Part shown: positions 43,923-52,885 of the stretch, one piece after another
How the letters are laid out: the number at the start of each line of letters is the position of its first letter
How positions within the stretch are numbered: position 1 is the stretch's first letter
From: Geothermovivens sp964644845
GTDB lineage: Bacteria; Zhuqueibacterota; Zhuqueibacteria; Oleimicrobiales; Geothermoviventaceae
Length of the DNA stretch: 64,000 bases
Reading direction: 5' to 3'
Assembly: GCA_964644845.1 (NCBI GenBank)
Contig: CAZXXS010000012.1
Coordinates: 62,001-126,000, forward strand
The notes under the pieces: model-generated
What the model was told of the DNA's origin: nothing
What the model saw: the letters and a program-made list of their open reading frames with translations, nothing else
The model's database searches: none
Program-made: the position numbers and the translations under genes

Positions 43923-45104
43923 TCACTTCCTCCGCCGCAGGCGAATCAGGCTGGACAACTCCTGGTAGCGCGCGTACCGTTCCGGTTCCTTCAACTTCAT
44001 TTGCTCGATTCTCTCCTGAGCAGTCGCAATGAGCGCAGCCAGAAGTGTAACCAGAAGCGTCGCTGAGGCCACAATCAATGCTCGTTTCGGCTTAGCTTTG
44101 CGCTGAGGTGGAACAGCGTAATCGAGCACCTGCACGACCGGGGTCGTTTTTGCCTCACGGATACGAGCTTGTTCGTACTGCTGCATTAGGAACTCGTACA
44201 GCTTGCTCTGGACTTCTACTTCCCGGTAGAGTCGAGCGTATTCCATTGCCACATCCGGGATGTGCTGGAACGGAATCATTACCCCTTCGTTACCGCTCTT
44301 GTCATCTAAAGAGCTGACGGGGCCAAACTTCATGGAGGCCAATTGCCGCTTCAGCTCTTCCAGCTGGAAACGAAGGCGTCTCACCTCATCATGCTTCGGC
44401 GAGAGATACCGCGATTTCACTCCGAGCTCTACTTCTGTAGCATAAATCTTCGCTTGCACTTCCGCCGCGTTTTCGATTTCAGCCTGGGTTTGACTCGGCA
44501 GATCAATTGCACCGTAGCGCAGGCTGAACTCTTTCAGTTTCTCTTCTGCCCGCGCCAGATCGCGCTTATTCTGCTCCAAACGCCGGCCGATGAAAATGCG
44601 GTCGTTTCTCGCTTTTTCTACATCGAAATGTGTGAGCAGACTGTCCAAGAGCCGTACGTACTCGTTTGCCATTGCGGCAGCACCTTGCGGCTTCCTGTCC
44701 AGTACGGAAACACTGATCGTATTCTCTTCGTTGATTTCGATGTTGGTTTTGTTTCGAATGTATTTCAGAGCGTCATCCAGCCTCTTTTTGTGGTAACGGT
44801 TCATGATGTCGAATTTCTGAATCACCTTCTCCGCCACAACACGACTCTCCAGGACGGCCTTGTATTTAAGTGTCTCTTCCGAGAAACCCAGCAAGTTGAA
44901 TGAACCCATGGGCAACGCTTGCTCAAGACCGAAAAGCCCAAGGTCTTTCCTTGGAGGCATGATTGTGGCGGTAGCACGATACCATTTGGGCAAAAGCAGG
45001 CTAACCGTCACGGAAACAATAGCTGCGATCAAAAAAGCCCCGCCAACAAACCGTTTTCTCTTCGCAATAACGTACGCAAAATCGAGCAACGTCCAGTCTC
45101 GCAT
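43923..45104 (-). CDS. Wzz-type chain-length determinant / polysaccharide co-polymerase
   Basis: 393 residues with two membrane segments (about 20-45 and 350-372) flanking a periplasmic coiled-coil region. The N-terminal Wzz domain includes LLLPKWYRATATIMPP. The GNVR-like C-terminal part is VVQVLDYAVPPQRKAKPKRA before the second segment. No cytoplasmic tyrosine kinase is attached; it ends LRRRK. It should set the chain length and work with the Wza-like exporter. ATG 45104 is chosen because GGAAG lies 7 nt upstream and the first helix starts 15-20 residues in; the frame is open for another 35 codons upstream without support. Confidence 0.88.
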   Translation of the reverse strand: MRDWTLLDFAYVIAKRKRFVGGAFLIAAIVSVTVSLLLPKWYRATATIMPPRKDLGLFGLEQALPMGSFNLLGFSEETLKYKAVLESRVVAEKVIQKFDIMNRYHKKRLDDALKYIRNKTNIEINEENTISVSVLDRKPQGAAAMANEYVRLLDSLLTHFDVEKARNDRIFIGRRLEQNKRDLARAEEKLKEFSLRYGAIDLPSQTQAEIENAAEVQAKIYATEVELGVKSRYLSPKHDEVRRLRFQLEELKRQLASMKFGPVSSLDDKSGNEGVMIPFQHIPDVAMEYARLYREVEVQSKLYEFLMQQYEQARIREAKTTPVVQVLDYAVPPQRKAKPKRALIVASATLLVTLLAALIATAQERIEQMKLKEPERYARYQELSSLIRLRRRK

Positions 45105-45133
45105 GTTCTGTCTTCCGATTCCAGGATAGCGGT

Positions 45134-46450
45134 TCAAATCACGCCGATGGCTTTTGCGGCCAGAATGATCGATGCAATCCCCGACGTGATACTCAAATAG
45201 TCCATCCACTTCCTTCGAGGAGTTTCTGGGACAACGATGAAATCACCTCTCTCCACAGGCTCACCAGGACCTTTGGCCCACTTACCCGTGCGAACGTGGT
45301 ACACTTTTGCCGCGTTGATGTTTGCGCTTTCCCGAGTCCCACCTGCCATCCCCACGTAGTCAAGTACCGTAAACCCCTCCATGAAAGGTTGATTTCCCGG
45401 GACCTGGACAGCGCCGGACACGTAGACATACCGGTGCAGCATAGGTATCACTACGATGTCTCCAGGCTTCAACAGAGAATGGGCCCCAAGGCCTTGACTC
45501 TGTTCACCATCCGACAACAGGTTCACACGGTGCAACTTCCGGCCATGCGGGCTTTCTCGTAGCACTACGACGTCGTCCAGTTTGAACATCCGAAAATAGG
45601 CCGTAAACCTCCTCAGAAAGCTCCAAATGGTCTCGGCAGGCCGGAGCTTGTAATAACCAGCCAGCTCGCTGAGTCCTTCCACTCGCACTAACGGTCCCGA
45701 AAACTCAATGGGCGGCACGTAGATTACATCGCCATCCCGTACAAATATATCTTGCTTCAATGACCCTTCGTTCAGACACTTCAGATAGTCGAGGGTATCC
45801 ACAGTCCCATCACGATGGCGGATCTCAATGTGGCCCTTGTTGCTCCACGGCGTGAAGCCCTCAGCCATTTGAATAAGCCGGGAAACACGGTCCACCGGGG
45901 TTGCAACATAAGTGTCCGCTTTTTGGACCTCTCCGAGCACGTGCACACGAATCGGTCGAAGGCGTGCCAAACTGATCGTAACTTTGGCGAGCCGGTACTT
46001 CTGGCGGCTTAGCTTCCTAACGAGCGACTTTGTCTCGGCCAAGGTCTTTCCTGCTACGTCAATTATCCCCAGCGTGGGGATTACAAGCTTACCCTCGGGA
46101 CTAACGATGAACTCTTGACTGAACACCTCGCCTCCGTAGATGGTCACGGAAAAGACGTCGCCGGGACCAACCACGTACTCGGTATCCGACACCGCCCCTT
46201 CCAGCGCCTGAATCTCGTCGTAGGCTGAAGGTACCTTCCTTTCCATCGCAGAGGGTTTGAGAAATTCCTCTTGCTCCTTGCGGAGTGGAGATGATTTCTG
46301 CGGAGGGGTTCCTTGCTGAGTCTGGGCACCAGCTGATCCTGTCAGCCCGTTCAACAGAAGCACGAAAACAACCCCAAAGGCGAATGAAAGGTCAAAAATC
46401 CGCCGCTTTTTCTTGTCCATCGTCCGTGGGCGATGCAAAGGCAAAGTCAC
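45134..46450 (-). CDS. Polysaccharide export protein (Wza-like, SLBB domains)
   Basis: 438 residues. After a signal peptide (DLSFAFGVVFVLLLNGLTGSAGA) comes the Poly_export domain (about 90-180, YVVGPGDVFSVTIYGG and VSPEGKLVIPTLG). Two SLBB-like beta-grasp domains follow (VHVLGEVQKADTYVATP, and VYVSGAVQVPGNQPFME). A C-terminal hydrophobic helix ends in AAKAIGVI. It should form the outer-membrane exit channel for the polymer. No lipobox Cys is visible, unlike E. coli Wza. AAGGAG precedes GTG 46450; ATG 46420 would also leave a good signal peptide. It lies 29 nt upstream of the Wzz-like gene. Confidence 0.9.
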   Translation of the reverse strand: MTLPLHRPRTMDKKKRRIFDLSFAFGVVFVLLLNGLTGSAGAQTQQGTPPQKSSPLRKEQEEFLKPSAMERKVPSAYDEIQALEGAVSDTEYVVGPGDVFSVTIYGGEVFSQEFIVSPEGKLVIPTLGIIDVAGKTLAETKSLVRKLSRQKYRLAKVTISLARLRPIRVHVLGEVQKADTYVATPVDRVSRLIQMAEGFTPWSNKGHIEIRHRDGTVDTLDYLKCLNEGSLKQDIFVRDGDVIYVPPIEFSGPLVRVEGLSELAGYYKLRPAETIWSFLRRFTAYFRMFKLDDVVVLRESPHGRKLHRVNLLSDGEQSQGLGAHSLLKPGDIVVIPMLHRYVYVSGAVQVPGNQPFMEGFTVLDYVGMAGGTRESANINAAKVYHVRTGKWAKGPGEPVERGDFIVVPETPRRKWMDYLSITSGIASIILAAKAIGVI

Positions 46451-46596
46451 TCGCTCCTTATTAGAGGTTTCTTGAGCTACTGTGGATAAACTCTTCTGGC
46501 TCGTTTTAGCAGGCTTACACCTGGCACCAAGCCGGCACCGGCCAACTGAAGAACGCGGAAGCCAAAGAATTTTCCCTCCTCACACAATCACCCGGC

Positions 46597-47937
46597 CTAA
46601 AATCCCCTCCCCGACCCCAATCGAAATACCTTTCCTTTTGTCCCTTTCAGCCCCCTCGTTGCGTTGCGTGTGTCCACCACCATTTTGGCCTGGTTTACGA
46701 TCTCCTGAAAGTCGTAGTCCGAATGGTCTGTCGTAATCACCACGACATCCGCTGACTTCAGAAGATCAGGCGTTAGCTTCTGACTCCGCAGCTCATGCCC
46801 AACAACGCGTACTTCTGGCACGTAGGGATCATTGTACACCACATTCTTGGCGCCGCGCTGAAAGAGCAACTCCATCACCTTCAAGGCCGGTGAATTTCGC
46901 ACATCATCGATGTCTTTTTTGAACGCCACACCAAGGATTAAGATCTTCGCTTTTCCAAACGGCACCCCCGTCTCGCTGAGAGCGCGGCGGGTCATGCCCA
47001 ACACGTAGAAGGGCATGTCTTCGTTCGTTTCCGCCGCCAACTCGATGAAATTGGTGTGGAAATCGTACTCGCGCGCTTTCCACGAAAGGTAGTACGGGTC
47101 CACAAGAATGCAGTGTCCTCCGATCCCCGGACCAGGGTAAAAGGGCATGAAACCGAAAGGCTTGGTCGAGGCAGCTTCGATGACCTCCCAAATGTCAATG
47201 CCGCCCATTCGGTCACACATCCGGGCCAGCTCATTCACCAGCGCAATGTTCACGCTGCGGAAAATGTTCTCAAGCAACTTGGTCATCTCCGCTGCCCGCG
47301 GGCTGCTGACCACGTGGACGTGTTCCACAACCTGCTCAATCGCAAGCTTGGCCAATTCCGTGCACCGTGGCGTGACTCCCCCCACCACAATTGGCGTGTT
47401 CTTCGTGGTGAATTTCTTGTTGCCCGGGTCAATTCGCTCGGGCGAAAAGGCCAGGTGAAAATCTTCGCCGACCTTCAGGCCCGACTCTTCCAGCAAGGGC
47501 AAAACAACTTTCTCAGTGGTCTCAGGAAAAGTTGTGCTTTTCAAGATCACAAGCTGGCCGATTCGCAAGCGTTTGCGAATTTCGTCCGTCGCAGCTTCAA
47601 TGTAAGAGATGTCCGGATCCTTGTTCGGCGTGAAAGGGGTTGGCACGCAAATGTACACCACATCGCATTCGCCGACATGGCCAAACGTGTCGAACGCTCT
47701 GAACTTGCCGCTCTTCACAACCCGGGCCAGTTGCTCGTCGGGAATGTCGATGATGTAGTTCTCACCCCGGTTCAGCTTGTCAACTTTGCTCCGGTCAACA
47801 TCGAAACCGCACGTTGTGAAGCCTTTCTCCGCATACTCCACGGCCAGCGGGAGCCCCACATAGCCGAGTCCGATGATTCCGATTCGCGCGGTTTTGTCCC
47901 GAATCTTGGCTTCGAGTGATTTGCCCTGATTGTCCAC
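46597..47937 (-). CDS. wbpA: UDP-N-acetyl-D-glucosamine 6-dehydrogenase (WbpA-like)
   Basis: 446-residue enzyme of the UDP-Glc/GDP-Man dehydrogenase family. It oxidises UDP-GlcNAc to UDP-GlcNAcA with 2 NAD+. The NAD-binding motif is IGIIGLGYVGLPLAVEYAEK (about 19-38). The middle domain has FSPERIDPGN and TKLLENIFRSVNIALVNELA. The catalytic Cys is in GPGIGGHCILVDPYYLSWKA. The C-terminal domain has GVAFKKDIDDVRNSPALKV. These are the WbpA/WbpO forms of the motifs. UDP-ManNAc dehydrogenase is the main alternative. AGGGGAG precedes GTG 47937; the stop is 146 nt from the export gene. Confidence 0.88.
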   Translation of the reverse strand: MDNQGKSLEAKIRDKTARIGIIGLGYVGLPLAVEYAEKGFTTCGFDVDRSKVDKLNRGENYIIDIPDEQLARVVKSGKFRAFDTFGHVGECDVVYICVPTPFTPNKDPDISYIEAATDEIRKRLRIGQLVILKSTTFPETTEKVVLPLLEESGLKVGEDFHLAFSPERIDPGNKKFTTKNTPIVVGGVTPRCTELAKLAIEQVVEHVHVVSSPRAAEMTKLLENIFRSVNIALVNELARMCDRMGGIDIWEVIEAASTKPFGFMPFYPGPGIGGHCILVDPYYLSWKAREYDFHTNFIELAAETNEDMPFYVLGMTRRALSETGVPFGKAKILILGVAFKKDIDDVRNSPALKVMELLFQRGAKNVVYNDPYVPEVRVVGHELRSQKLTPDLLKSADVVVITTDHSDYDFQEIVNQAKMVVDTRNATRGLKGTKGKVFRLGSGRGF

Positions 47938-47960
47938 TTGCTCCCCTTTCTCCCCGCTTG

Positions 47961-48965
47961 TTAAAGATCCCTTTGATAGTGTTTTCGGTAGAACTCCAGG
48001 TATTCACCGCTCTTCAGCTTCTCCCACCACCAACGATTCTTCGCGTACCAGTCAATCGTCAAATCCATCGCCTGCTCAAAACTGCGTGAGGGAGACCACC
48101 CAAGCCGCTTGATTTTCGACCAATCGAGCGAGTAGCGGCGATCGTGACCAGGGCGGTCCTTGACAAACGTCATCAACGAGCGCGGCTTGCCCAGCTTGTC
48201 GAGAATGTACTCGGTAATTTCCAGATTCGTTTTCTCGTTGCCAGCGCCGATGTTGTAGACCTCACCATCCTCCCCTTTCCTCATCACGACGTCGATGGCG
48301 GAGCAGTGATCTTCCACGTAAATCCAGTCGCGGACGTTCAGCCCATCCCCGTAAATCGGCAGCTCCTTGTCGTCCAGCGCGTTCGTGATAAAGAGCGGGA
48401 TGAGCTTCTCCGGGTACTGGTAAGGGCCGAAATTGTTGGAGCAGCGTGTGATGACCACGGGCATGCCGTACGTGACGTAGTACGAGTAGGCCAGGCGATC
48501 TCCGCCCGCTTTGGAAGCTGAGTAGGGACTCGAAGGCATTAAGGGATCGGTCTCTTTGAACGAGCCGTCCTCGATGCTGCCGTACACCTCATCCGTGCTG
48601 ATCTGCACGAATTTCTTAACCCCGTGACGTTTGGCCGCTTCCAGAAGGACAAACACACCGAACATGTCCGTTCGGATGAAGTCGCCGGGAGCTCCGATGG
48701 ACCTGTCGACGTGGCTTTCCGCAGCAAAATTCACCACCACATCCACGCCCGGCATCACTTCTTCCACCACTTTTTCGTCACAGATGTCCCCCTTCACGAA
48801 ACGGTAGTTCGGGTTGTCCTCAACATCGCGCAAGTTGTCCAGGTTGCCTGCGTACGTCAGCTTATCCAGATTAATCACCCGGACGTCGGGGTACTTGGCG
48901 AACAAGTAGCGAATGAAATTACTCCCGATGAACCCCGCACCACCGGTAACCAAGAAGGTTTCCAT
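47961..48965 (-). CDS. rfbB: dTDP-glucose 4,6-dehydratase
   Basis: 334-residue extended SDR. It converts dTDP-glucose to dTDP-4-keto-6-deoxyglucose, the entry to rhamnose and other deoxysugars. Seen: VTGGAGFIGSNFIRYL (NAD), DKLTYAGNLDNL, AAESHVDRSI, ISTDEVYGSI with the catalytic Asp-Glu pair, YSASKAGGDRL with the catalytic Tyr and Lys, and RCSNNFGPYQ. ATG 48965 is chosen because GGAG lies 6 nt upstream; a GTG four codons earlier overlaps that site. No rfbA or rfbD lies in the window, but an RmlC-like cupin lies at 50700-51155. It is the first gene of the array. Confidence 0.95.
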   Translation of the reverse strand: METFLVTGGAGFIGSNFIRYLFAKYPDVRVINLDKLTYAGNLDNLRDVEDNPNYRFVKGDICDEKVVEEVMPGVDVVVNFAAESHVDRSIGAPGDFIRTDMFGVFVLLEAAKRHGVKKFVQISTDEVYGSIEDGSFKETDPLMPSSPYSASKAGGDRLAYSYYVTYGMPVVITRCSNNFGPYQYPEKLIPLFITNALDDKELPIYGDGLNVRDWIYVEDHCSAIDVVMRKGEDGEVYNIGAGNEKTNLEITEYILDKLGKPRSLMTFVKDRPGHDRRYSLDWSKIKRLGWSPSRSFEQAMDLTIDWYAKNRWWWEKLKSGEYLEFYRKHYQRDL

Positions 48966-49441
48966 GATCAACTCCACTTCTTCCTGTCCCTACCCAGCGA
49001 ATCCACTTGCCCTCGTCCTGCGGGGAATTTTGATGCTCCCAAAGAACCGCACAAACGGACGCTCTCTCAGCGCTAAGGCGAGGCAACTAGCAGCCCTTTC
49101 GTCTGCCCTGCAACGTCTCACTTCCCACCCGCCCTGGCAAAACGGATGTAAACACCACGCGCATTCTTACGACTAATTGCTGGTTCATTGCCGTGAGTGA
49201 ACGCTGCACTGACCCTCACCCCAAACATTTCTCCCAAAAGGAAATGGTGTCGACACACACCCTTCCCCGTGACTTAGCTTCATTCCAACTCAACCTGCCG
49301 CCGCAAAAGCTCAGAATTCAGCCGAACCAGGAGCTTCTCACATCCCGGACGCCACTTTCTCAAGATAAGTAGATTCTTCTCAAGACGAATTCCCCCACGC
49401 TTGAGCTTGAGGCAGGGCTGTAAGCCAATCCATCTGGAAAC
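48966..49441. other. Intergenic region upstream of the polysaccharide array
   Basis: 476 bases without a supported gene. This is where a promoter for the array starting at rfbB should lie, yet no pair of -35 and -10 boxes at 16-18 bases is convincing. The part next to the deacetylase gene is more A+T-rich than the surroundings. Confidence 0.4.
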
Positions 49442-50530
49442 TTATTCATGAAAAGCCTGTACTTCGACCGTTTCTCCCGGGGCAATTTGAATCTCGGCCA
49501 TGTTTTTGCGTTTCCTGCGGCAGGTTCGTGGAAAACGAGCCCGTAGACGTAGCTTGGTGCCTGTTGACTGCCACTTTCGCGGCAGCCGCAAGCATACTGT
49601 TAGCGGAATAATCGGCAAACCGGTGTACACGTCCGACAAGGATACCGCGAGGGCGCGGCCGTCCGGTTGGATTCTCACAGTAACCCGAGTCTGTTCCCGC
49701 TCGAGTACGTACCTTGCGATTTCCGCCTGAGTCGCCACCCAAATGGAGTCTGACCGTTGCTCAAGCTCGTCCATCAAATCCCGAAACAAGCCGTACGGAG
49801 CAACCGTGCTGGTGAAGGGTCCATCCATCGACAAAGAATGCCAGTAGATGATTATCCAACCTCCGCACCTAATGGTTTCATCAAGGATCGGCCCGAAAGA
49901 AATACTGTCGTAGGGCGGGTACACCCCGTAGCCCCTTGCGCACGACAGCGTGCTACGCGTCACAGGACGACAATTGATCGCCGTGGCACTCCGCCCGTTG
50001 ATCGCTCTCTGGCAGACGAAATATCGGCTTCCAATGGCGCGAAGCTCCGGCGTGCTACTTCCGTACGGGTAACAAAAGCTAACGACCCGAGCCAATCCCG
50101 GGATGCCGCTGGCCAGATCCTGCAGAGAGCGTCGCATTTCCTCCTCAGCCTCGTCGAGACTGATTTTCGCGAGATCGGGATGTGAACGAGTGTGGGATCC
50201 AATCTCATGACCATGCTCAAATAGCCGTATCCACGCCTCCCAGTTACGGATGCACCCCGTGTTCAAATTAAAGGTACCACGAAAACCATATTCCTCCAGC
50301 GTTGGCGCCGCGAGCTGCCAGTGCGAAGCACGTGCATCATCGAAAGCAACCGAAACCGCGGCTCTTTTCCCTCCAAGCCAATAGCTAACCTCACCTTGCC
50401 CCTGGTAGCTCACCTCGACTGGCAAGGCAAGTGTAGGCTCCGTCGGATTTCGCGTACAAGCCAGCAACAGGAAACTGCCGCAGCCGAGCGACAGGAAAAT
50501 TCGTTGCCACCGACTCAATCCGAATCCCAT
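49442..50530 (-). CDS. Polysaccharide deacetylase (NodB-like) lipoprotein
   Basis: 362 residues. Signal GFGLSRWQRIFLSLGCGSFL followed by lipobox LLAC, so lipid-anchored. NodB homology domain about residues 65-250: motif 1 AVSVAFDDARASH (FDD kept, the following Gly replaced by Ala), metal-binding His pair in GSHTRSHPDL, and SFCYPYGSS in place of RPPYG. A beta-rich tail with many Arg ends the protein. It should remove acetyl groups from an extracellular polysaccharide, perhaps the neighbouring product. The Asp and both His are present. ATG 50530 is preferred over GTG 50548 because GGAGG lies 11 nt upstream. Confidence 0.8.
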   Translation of the reverse strand: MGFGLSRWQRIFLSLGCGSFLLLACTRNPTEPTLALPVEVSYQGQGEVSYWLGGKRAAVSVAFDDARASHWQLAAPTLEEYGFRGTFNLNTGCIRNWEAWIRLFEHGHEIGSHTRSHPDLAKISLDEAEEEMRRSLQDLASGIPGLARVVSFCYPYGSSTPELRAIGSRYFVCQRAINGRSATAINCRPVTRSTLSCARGYGVYPPYDSISFGPILDETIRCGGWIIIYWHSLSMDGPFTSTVAPYGLFRDLMDELEQRSDSIWVATQAEIARYVLEREQTRVTVRIQPDGRALAVSLSDVYTGLPIIPLTVCLRLPRKWQSTGTKLRLRARFPRTCRRKRKNMAEIQIAPGETVEVQAFHE

Positions 50531-50699
50531 GGCAGCGCACCCCTCCACATCAGGTCGTCAAGCTGCAGGGGCTGCCCCCTGCCAAACCGCCACGCCGCCG
50601 GCGTCCCCACCGGGCAAAACAGAAACAAACTCTTCCCGCCTTCGCATCTTGCACTGCCTCACCCTGCCCCACGCGCGCAGAAATCTTACTTACACACCC

Positions 50700-51155
50700 T
50701 CACCCCATCTTGATCTCCCAGTCGTACGGAATATCCGGGCTGTCGTACGGCACGCGGTGTTCGTCCGGGTGTTCGTAGTTGTATTTCTGACTCACCGTGT
50801 TCACCACGATGGCTTCTTTCTGGCCAATGCACTTCCAGCCGTGGTAAACCCCTTTGGGCACATGAATCAGCATCGGGTTGTGCTCACCGATGAAAAACTC
50901 ATTCACCTCGCCCTTCGTCGGTGAGCCCTCACGCGCGTCGTACAGAACCACTTTCAACATGCCGTACACAACGGCAATGTTGTCTTCCTGCTTCAGATGG
51001 TAGTGCCAGCCCTTGATCACGCCGGGGTACGTGGTGGTCATGTAGACCTGACCGAATCGTGTGAATTCCGGGTCGTCCTCCCGAAGGATTTCCATCAAGC
51101 GACCACGCTCGTCAGGGATTACCCGCAGTTTCTTCACACGGACGCCGTCAATCAT
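50700..51155 (-). CDS. dTDP-4-dehydrorhamnose 3,5-epimerase-like cupin (RmlC family)
   Basis: 151-residue cupin. RmlC enzymes epimerise dTDP-4-keto-6-deoxyglucose at C3 and C5, the product of RfbB. Family features: VIPDERGRLMEILRED, GVIKGWHYHLKQEDN with the catalytic His, MLKVVLYDAREGSP, FIGEHNPMLIHVPKGVYHGW, and NTVSQKYNYEHPDEHRVPYD near the end. It is shorter than classical RmlC (about 180), like many archaeal and thermophile members. GGAGG lies 6-7 nt before ATG 51155. It is 99 nt downstream of the DUF763 gene. A different keto-sugar isomerase role is possible. Confidence 0.8.
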   Translation of the reverse strand: MIDGVRVKKLRVIPDERGRLMEILREDDPEFTRFGQVYMTTTYPGVIKGWHYHLKQEDNIAVVYGMLKVVLYDAREGSPTKGEVNEFFIGEHNPMLIHVPKGVYHGWKCIGQKEAIVVNTVSQKYNYEHPDEHRVPYDSPDIPYDWEIKMG

Positions 51156-51254
51156 GTTGCCCTCCATCAAGAAGTTAACTTACGAAACAGCCGACCAAAA
51201 ATCAATCGGTTTGTCCTCGGTCTCAACCACAACTGAGCACCGAACTTACCGTCC

Positions 51255-52409
51255 TCAGCGTCGACCTCCCGACAAAGTCGGTCCCTCTTGACCAAGATCC
51301 TCTGCGAGATCTCCATCCCGTCCAGGGCTGCCGGTTGTACTCCTTTCCATTCTCGCCAGGCGTCGCAAAGCCGCCATCTGTTCCCGCTGGCCGATTTGCG
51401 CCTTTTCAACCGCCTTCCTCAAAAGGTCGATCGTCCTGTCGTAGGTTTCTCTGTCCACAGGGTACGGGTGCCCATCCTTACCACCATGTGCAAAACTGTA
51501 GCGCGCTGGATCACGGAAACTCGGTGGTGTGCCGTACAGGATCTCGGAAAGCAAACTCAGCGCCCGAAGTGTCTTGCCACCCACACCCGGCATGCCAAGA
51601 AGGGCCTCAAAATTCTCCGGCTGCCGTTCGTACGTCTTCGCAAAAATCGACTCGAGGCGATCAGGTCTGACGTCCGCTAACAGAATGTGATGCCTTCGCG
51701 GCAATTTCAGGCTCGGCAGCCGTTTCAGATCCGCCACAAGCTTGTCGGGCCTTTCTCGGGCCAATTCCGTTACCACCTCCCGAGCCGGATCGCTTTCCTG
51801 CGCCACCAGATTCAGGGCCTGACCGCGCTCGACACTGACCACCCCGGTGTGTGGCTCGTTCACAAACTCCTTGAGTGCATCGCTCAGCCAGTGGTACCGT
51901 CTGGCCCAGCCCGTGCTCTCATTCATGCCTTGCTGAACAACCGCCCACTTGCCCTCACTGGTCACCACAAAGGTGTGATGGTAAATCTGGTAACCATCCT
52001 GCACGGCGTTGTTGTCGACCTTCGCCGACATCCGGCTGGCGTAGACCAGCGCCTCGCCTGGTAAACCGTAGCGATCAGCGACCCTTTCAATCTCCTCGGG
52101 CGTTTTTCTCGACGCTCTTCCCTTGCCGCCACACACAAAGATCCCGAGCTCCGGCCCAGTTTTTTTCAGTGCTTCTTTGAAAGCGCCACAGACAGTGGTT
52201 GTAACGCCGCTGGAGTGCCAGTCGAAACCAAGAAGCGCCCCCAGAGCCTGGAACCAGAAGGGATCAGCCAGCTTTCGCAGGAACTCGTCCCTCCCCTGTT
52301 CCAGCACGATGGCCGCCGCGATCTCCCGCGCCAGCGCAACCATTCGCTGGAAGAGCCACGCAGGCGCTCTGCCACCGTGGAGCGGAAGCTGTGCTGTTCC
52401 AGTCCTCAC
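51255..52409 (-). CDS. DUF763 family protein
   Basis: 384 residues, cytoplasmic, function unknown. It opens with RTGTAQLPLHGGRAPAWLF, the hallmark of DUF763. Then come FDWHSSGVTTTVCGAFKEAL, FVCGGKGRASRKTPEEI, ASRMSAKVDNNAVQDGYQIY and VVQQGMNESTGWARRYHWLS. A helix-hairpin-helix-like LLGMPGVGGKTLRALSLLSE (about 290-310) suggests nucleic-acid binding. DUF763 is found mainly in archaea and thermophilic bacteria. GTG 52409 overlaps the YfcE stop (GTGA) and gives the family's usual start; the frame is open further upstream only because it runs through yfcE. It is the last of three coupled genes with DUF429 and YfcE. Confidence 0.85.
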   Translation of the reverse strand: MRTGTAQLPLHGGRAPAWLFQRMVALAREIAAAIVLEQGRDEFLRKLADPFWFQALGALLGFDWHSSGVTTTVCGAFKEALKKTGPELGIFVCGGKGRASRKTPEEIERVADRYGLPGEALVYASRMSAKVDNNAVQDGYQIYHHTFVVTSEGKWAVVQQGMNESTGWARRYHWLSDALKEFVNEPHTGVVSVERGQALNLVAQESDPAREVVTELARERPDKLVADLKRLPSLKLPRRHHILLADVRPDRLESIFAKTYERQPENFEALLGMPGVGGKTLRALSLLSEILYGTPPSFRDPARYSFAHGGKDGHPYPVDRETYDRTIDLLRKAVEKAQIGQREQMAALRRLARMERSTTGSPGRDGDLAEDLGQEGPTLSGGRR

Positions 52410-52885
52410 AACTCTACGATTTCCACTTCGTTTGTCTCCGTGTCCCAGAAAGCTACGGTACGTCTCCCGTTGAGCCAGCCCCCACACTCACCCGGATTGA
52501 TCACCAACGTTTTGCCCGTGCGCGTCACGTCAATCTCGTGCGTGTGCCCGTAAATCACAACGTCGTACAGTCCGCTCACCTTGAGCGCTTCCAGGTTGTG
52601 AGGCTCGTGCAAGACCAACACGCGTTTGCCTTCCACGCTCAACGTGTACGGAGGCTGAAAAATCTTGCCTTCGAACGTCCGCGCCAACCCTAACCGCTCA
52701 CCATCGTTGTTGCCAAAGACCATCACCAAGGGAGCTTTGAGATCGGAAAGAGCGCGCTGCACAAACGGTGCCACCAGATCGCCGGCGTGAATCACCAGTC
52801 CCACCTGGCGACGGTTGAAGCGTTCCACTGCTTTTCGCAAAGCGTCCAGATTGTCGTGCGAGTCCGACAGAATTCCCACGATCAT
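52406..52885 (-). CDS. YfcE/MJ0936-family metallophosphoesterase
   Basis: 159-residue calcineurin-like phosphoesterase. Metal ligands: GILSDSHDN (Asp, His) at 4-12, HAGDLVAP, FGNNDGE, HEPHN and YGHTHEID. The active site looks complete. GGAGG followed by AAAACG precedes ATG 52885, which overlaps the DUF429 stop; the stop overlaps the DUF763 start. The substrate is unknown; family members hydrolyse phosphodiesters including cyclic nucleotides in vitro. Its place between a predicted nuclease-like protein and an HhH-containing protein hints at nucleic-acid or nucleotide processing. Confidence 0.9.
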   Translation of the reverse strand: MIVGILSDSHDNLDALRKAVERFNRRQVGLVIHAGDLVAPFVQRALSDLKAPLVMVFGNNDGERLGLARTFEGKIFQPPYTLSVEGKRVLVLHEPHNLEALKVSGLYDVVIYGHTHEIDVTRTGKTLVINPGECGGWLNGRRTVAFWDTETNEVEIVEL

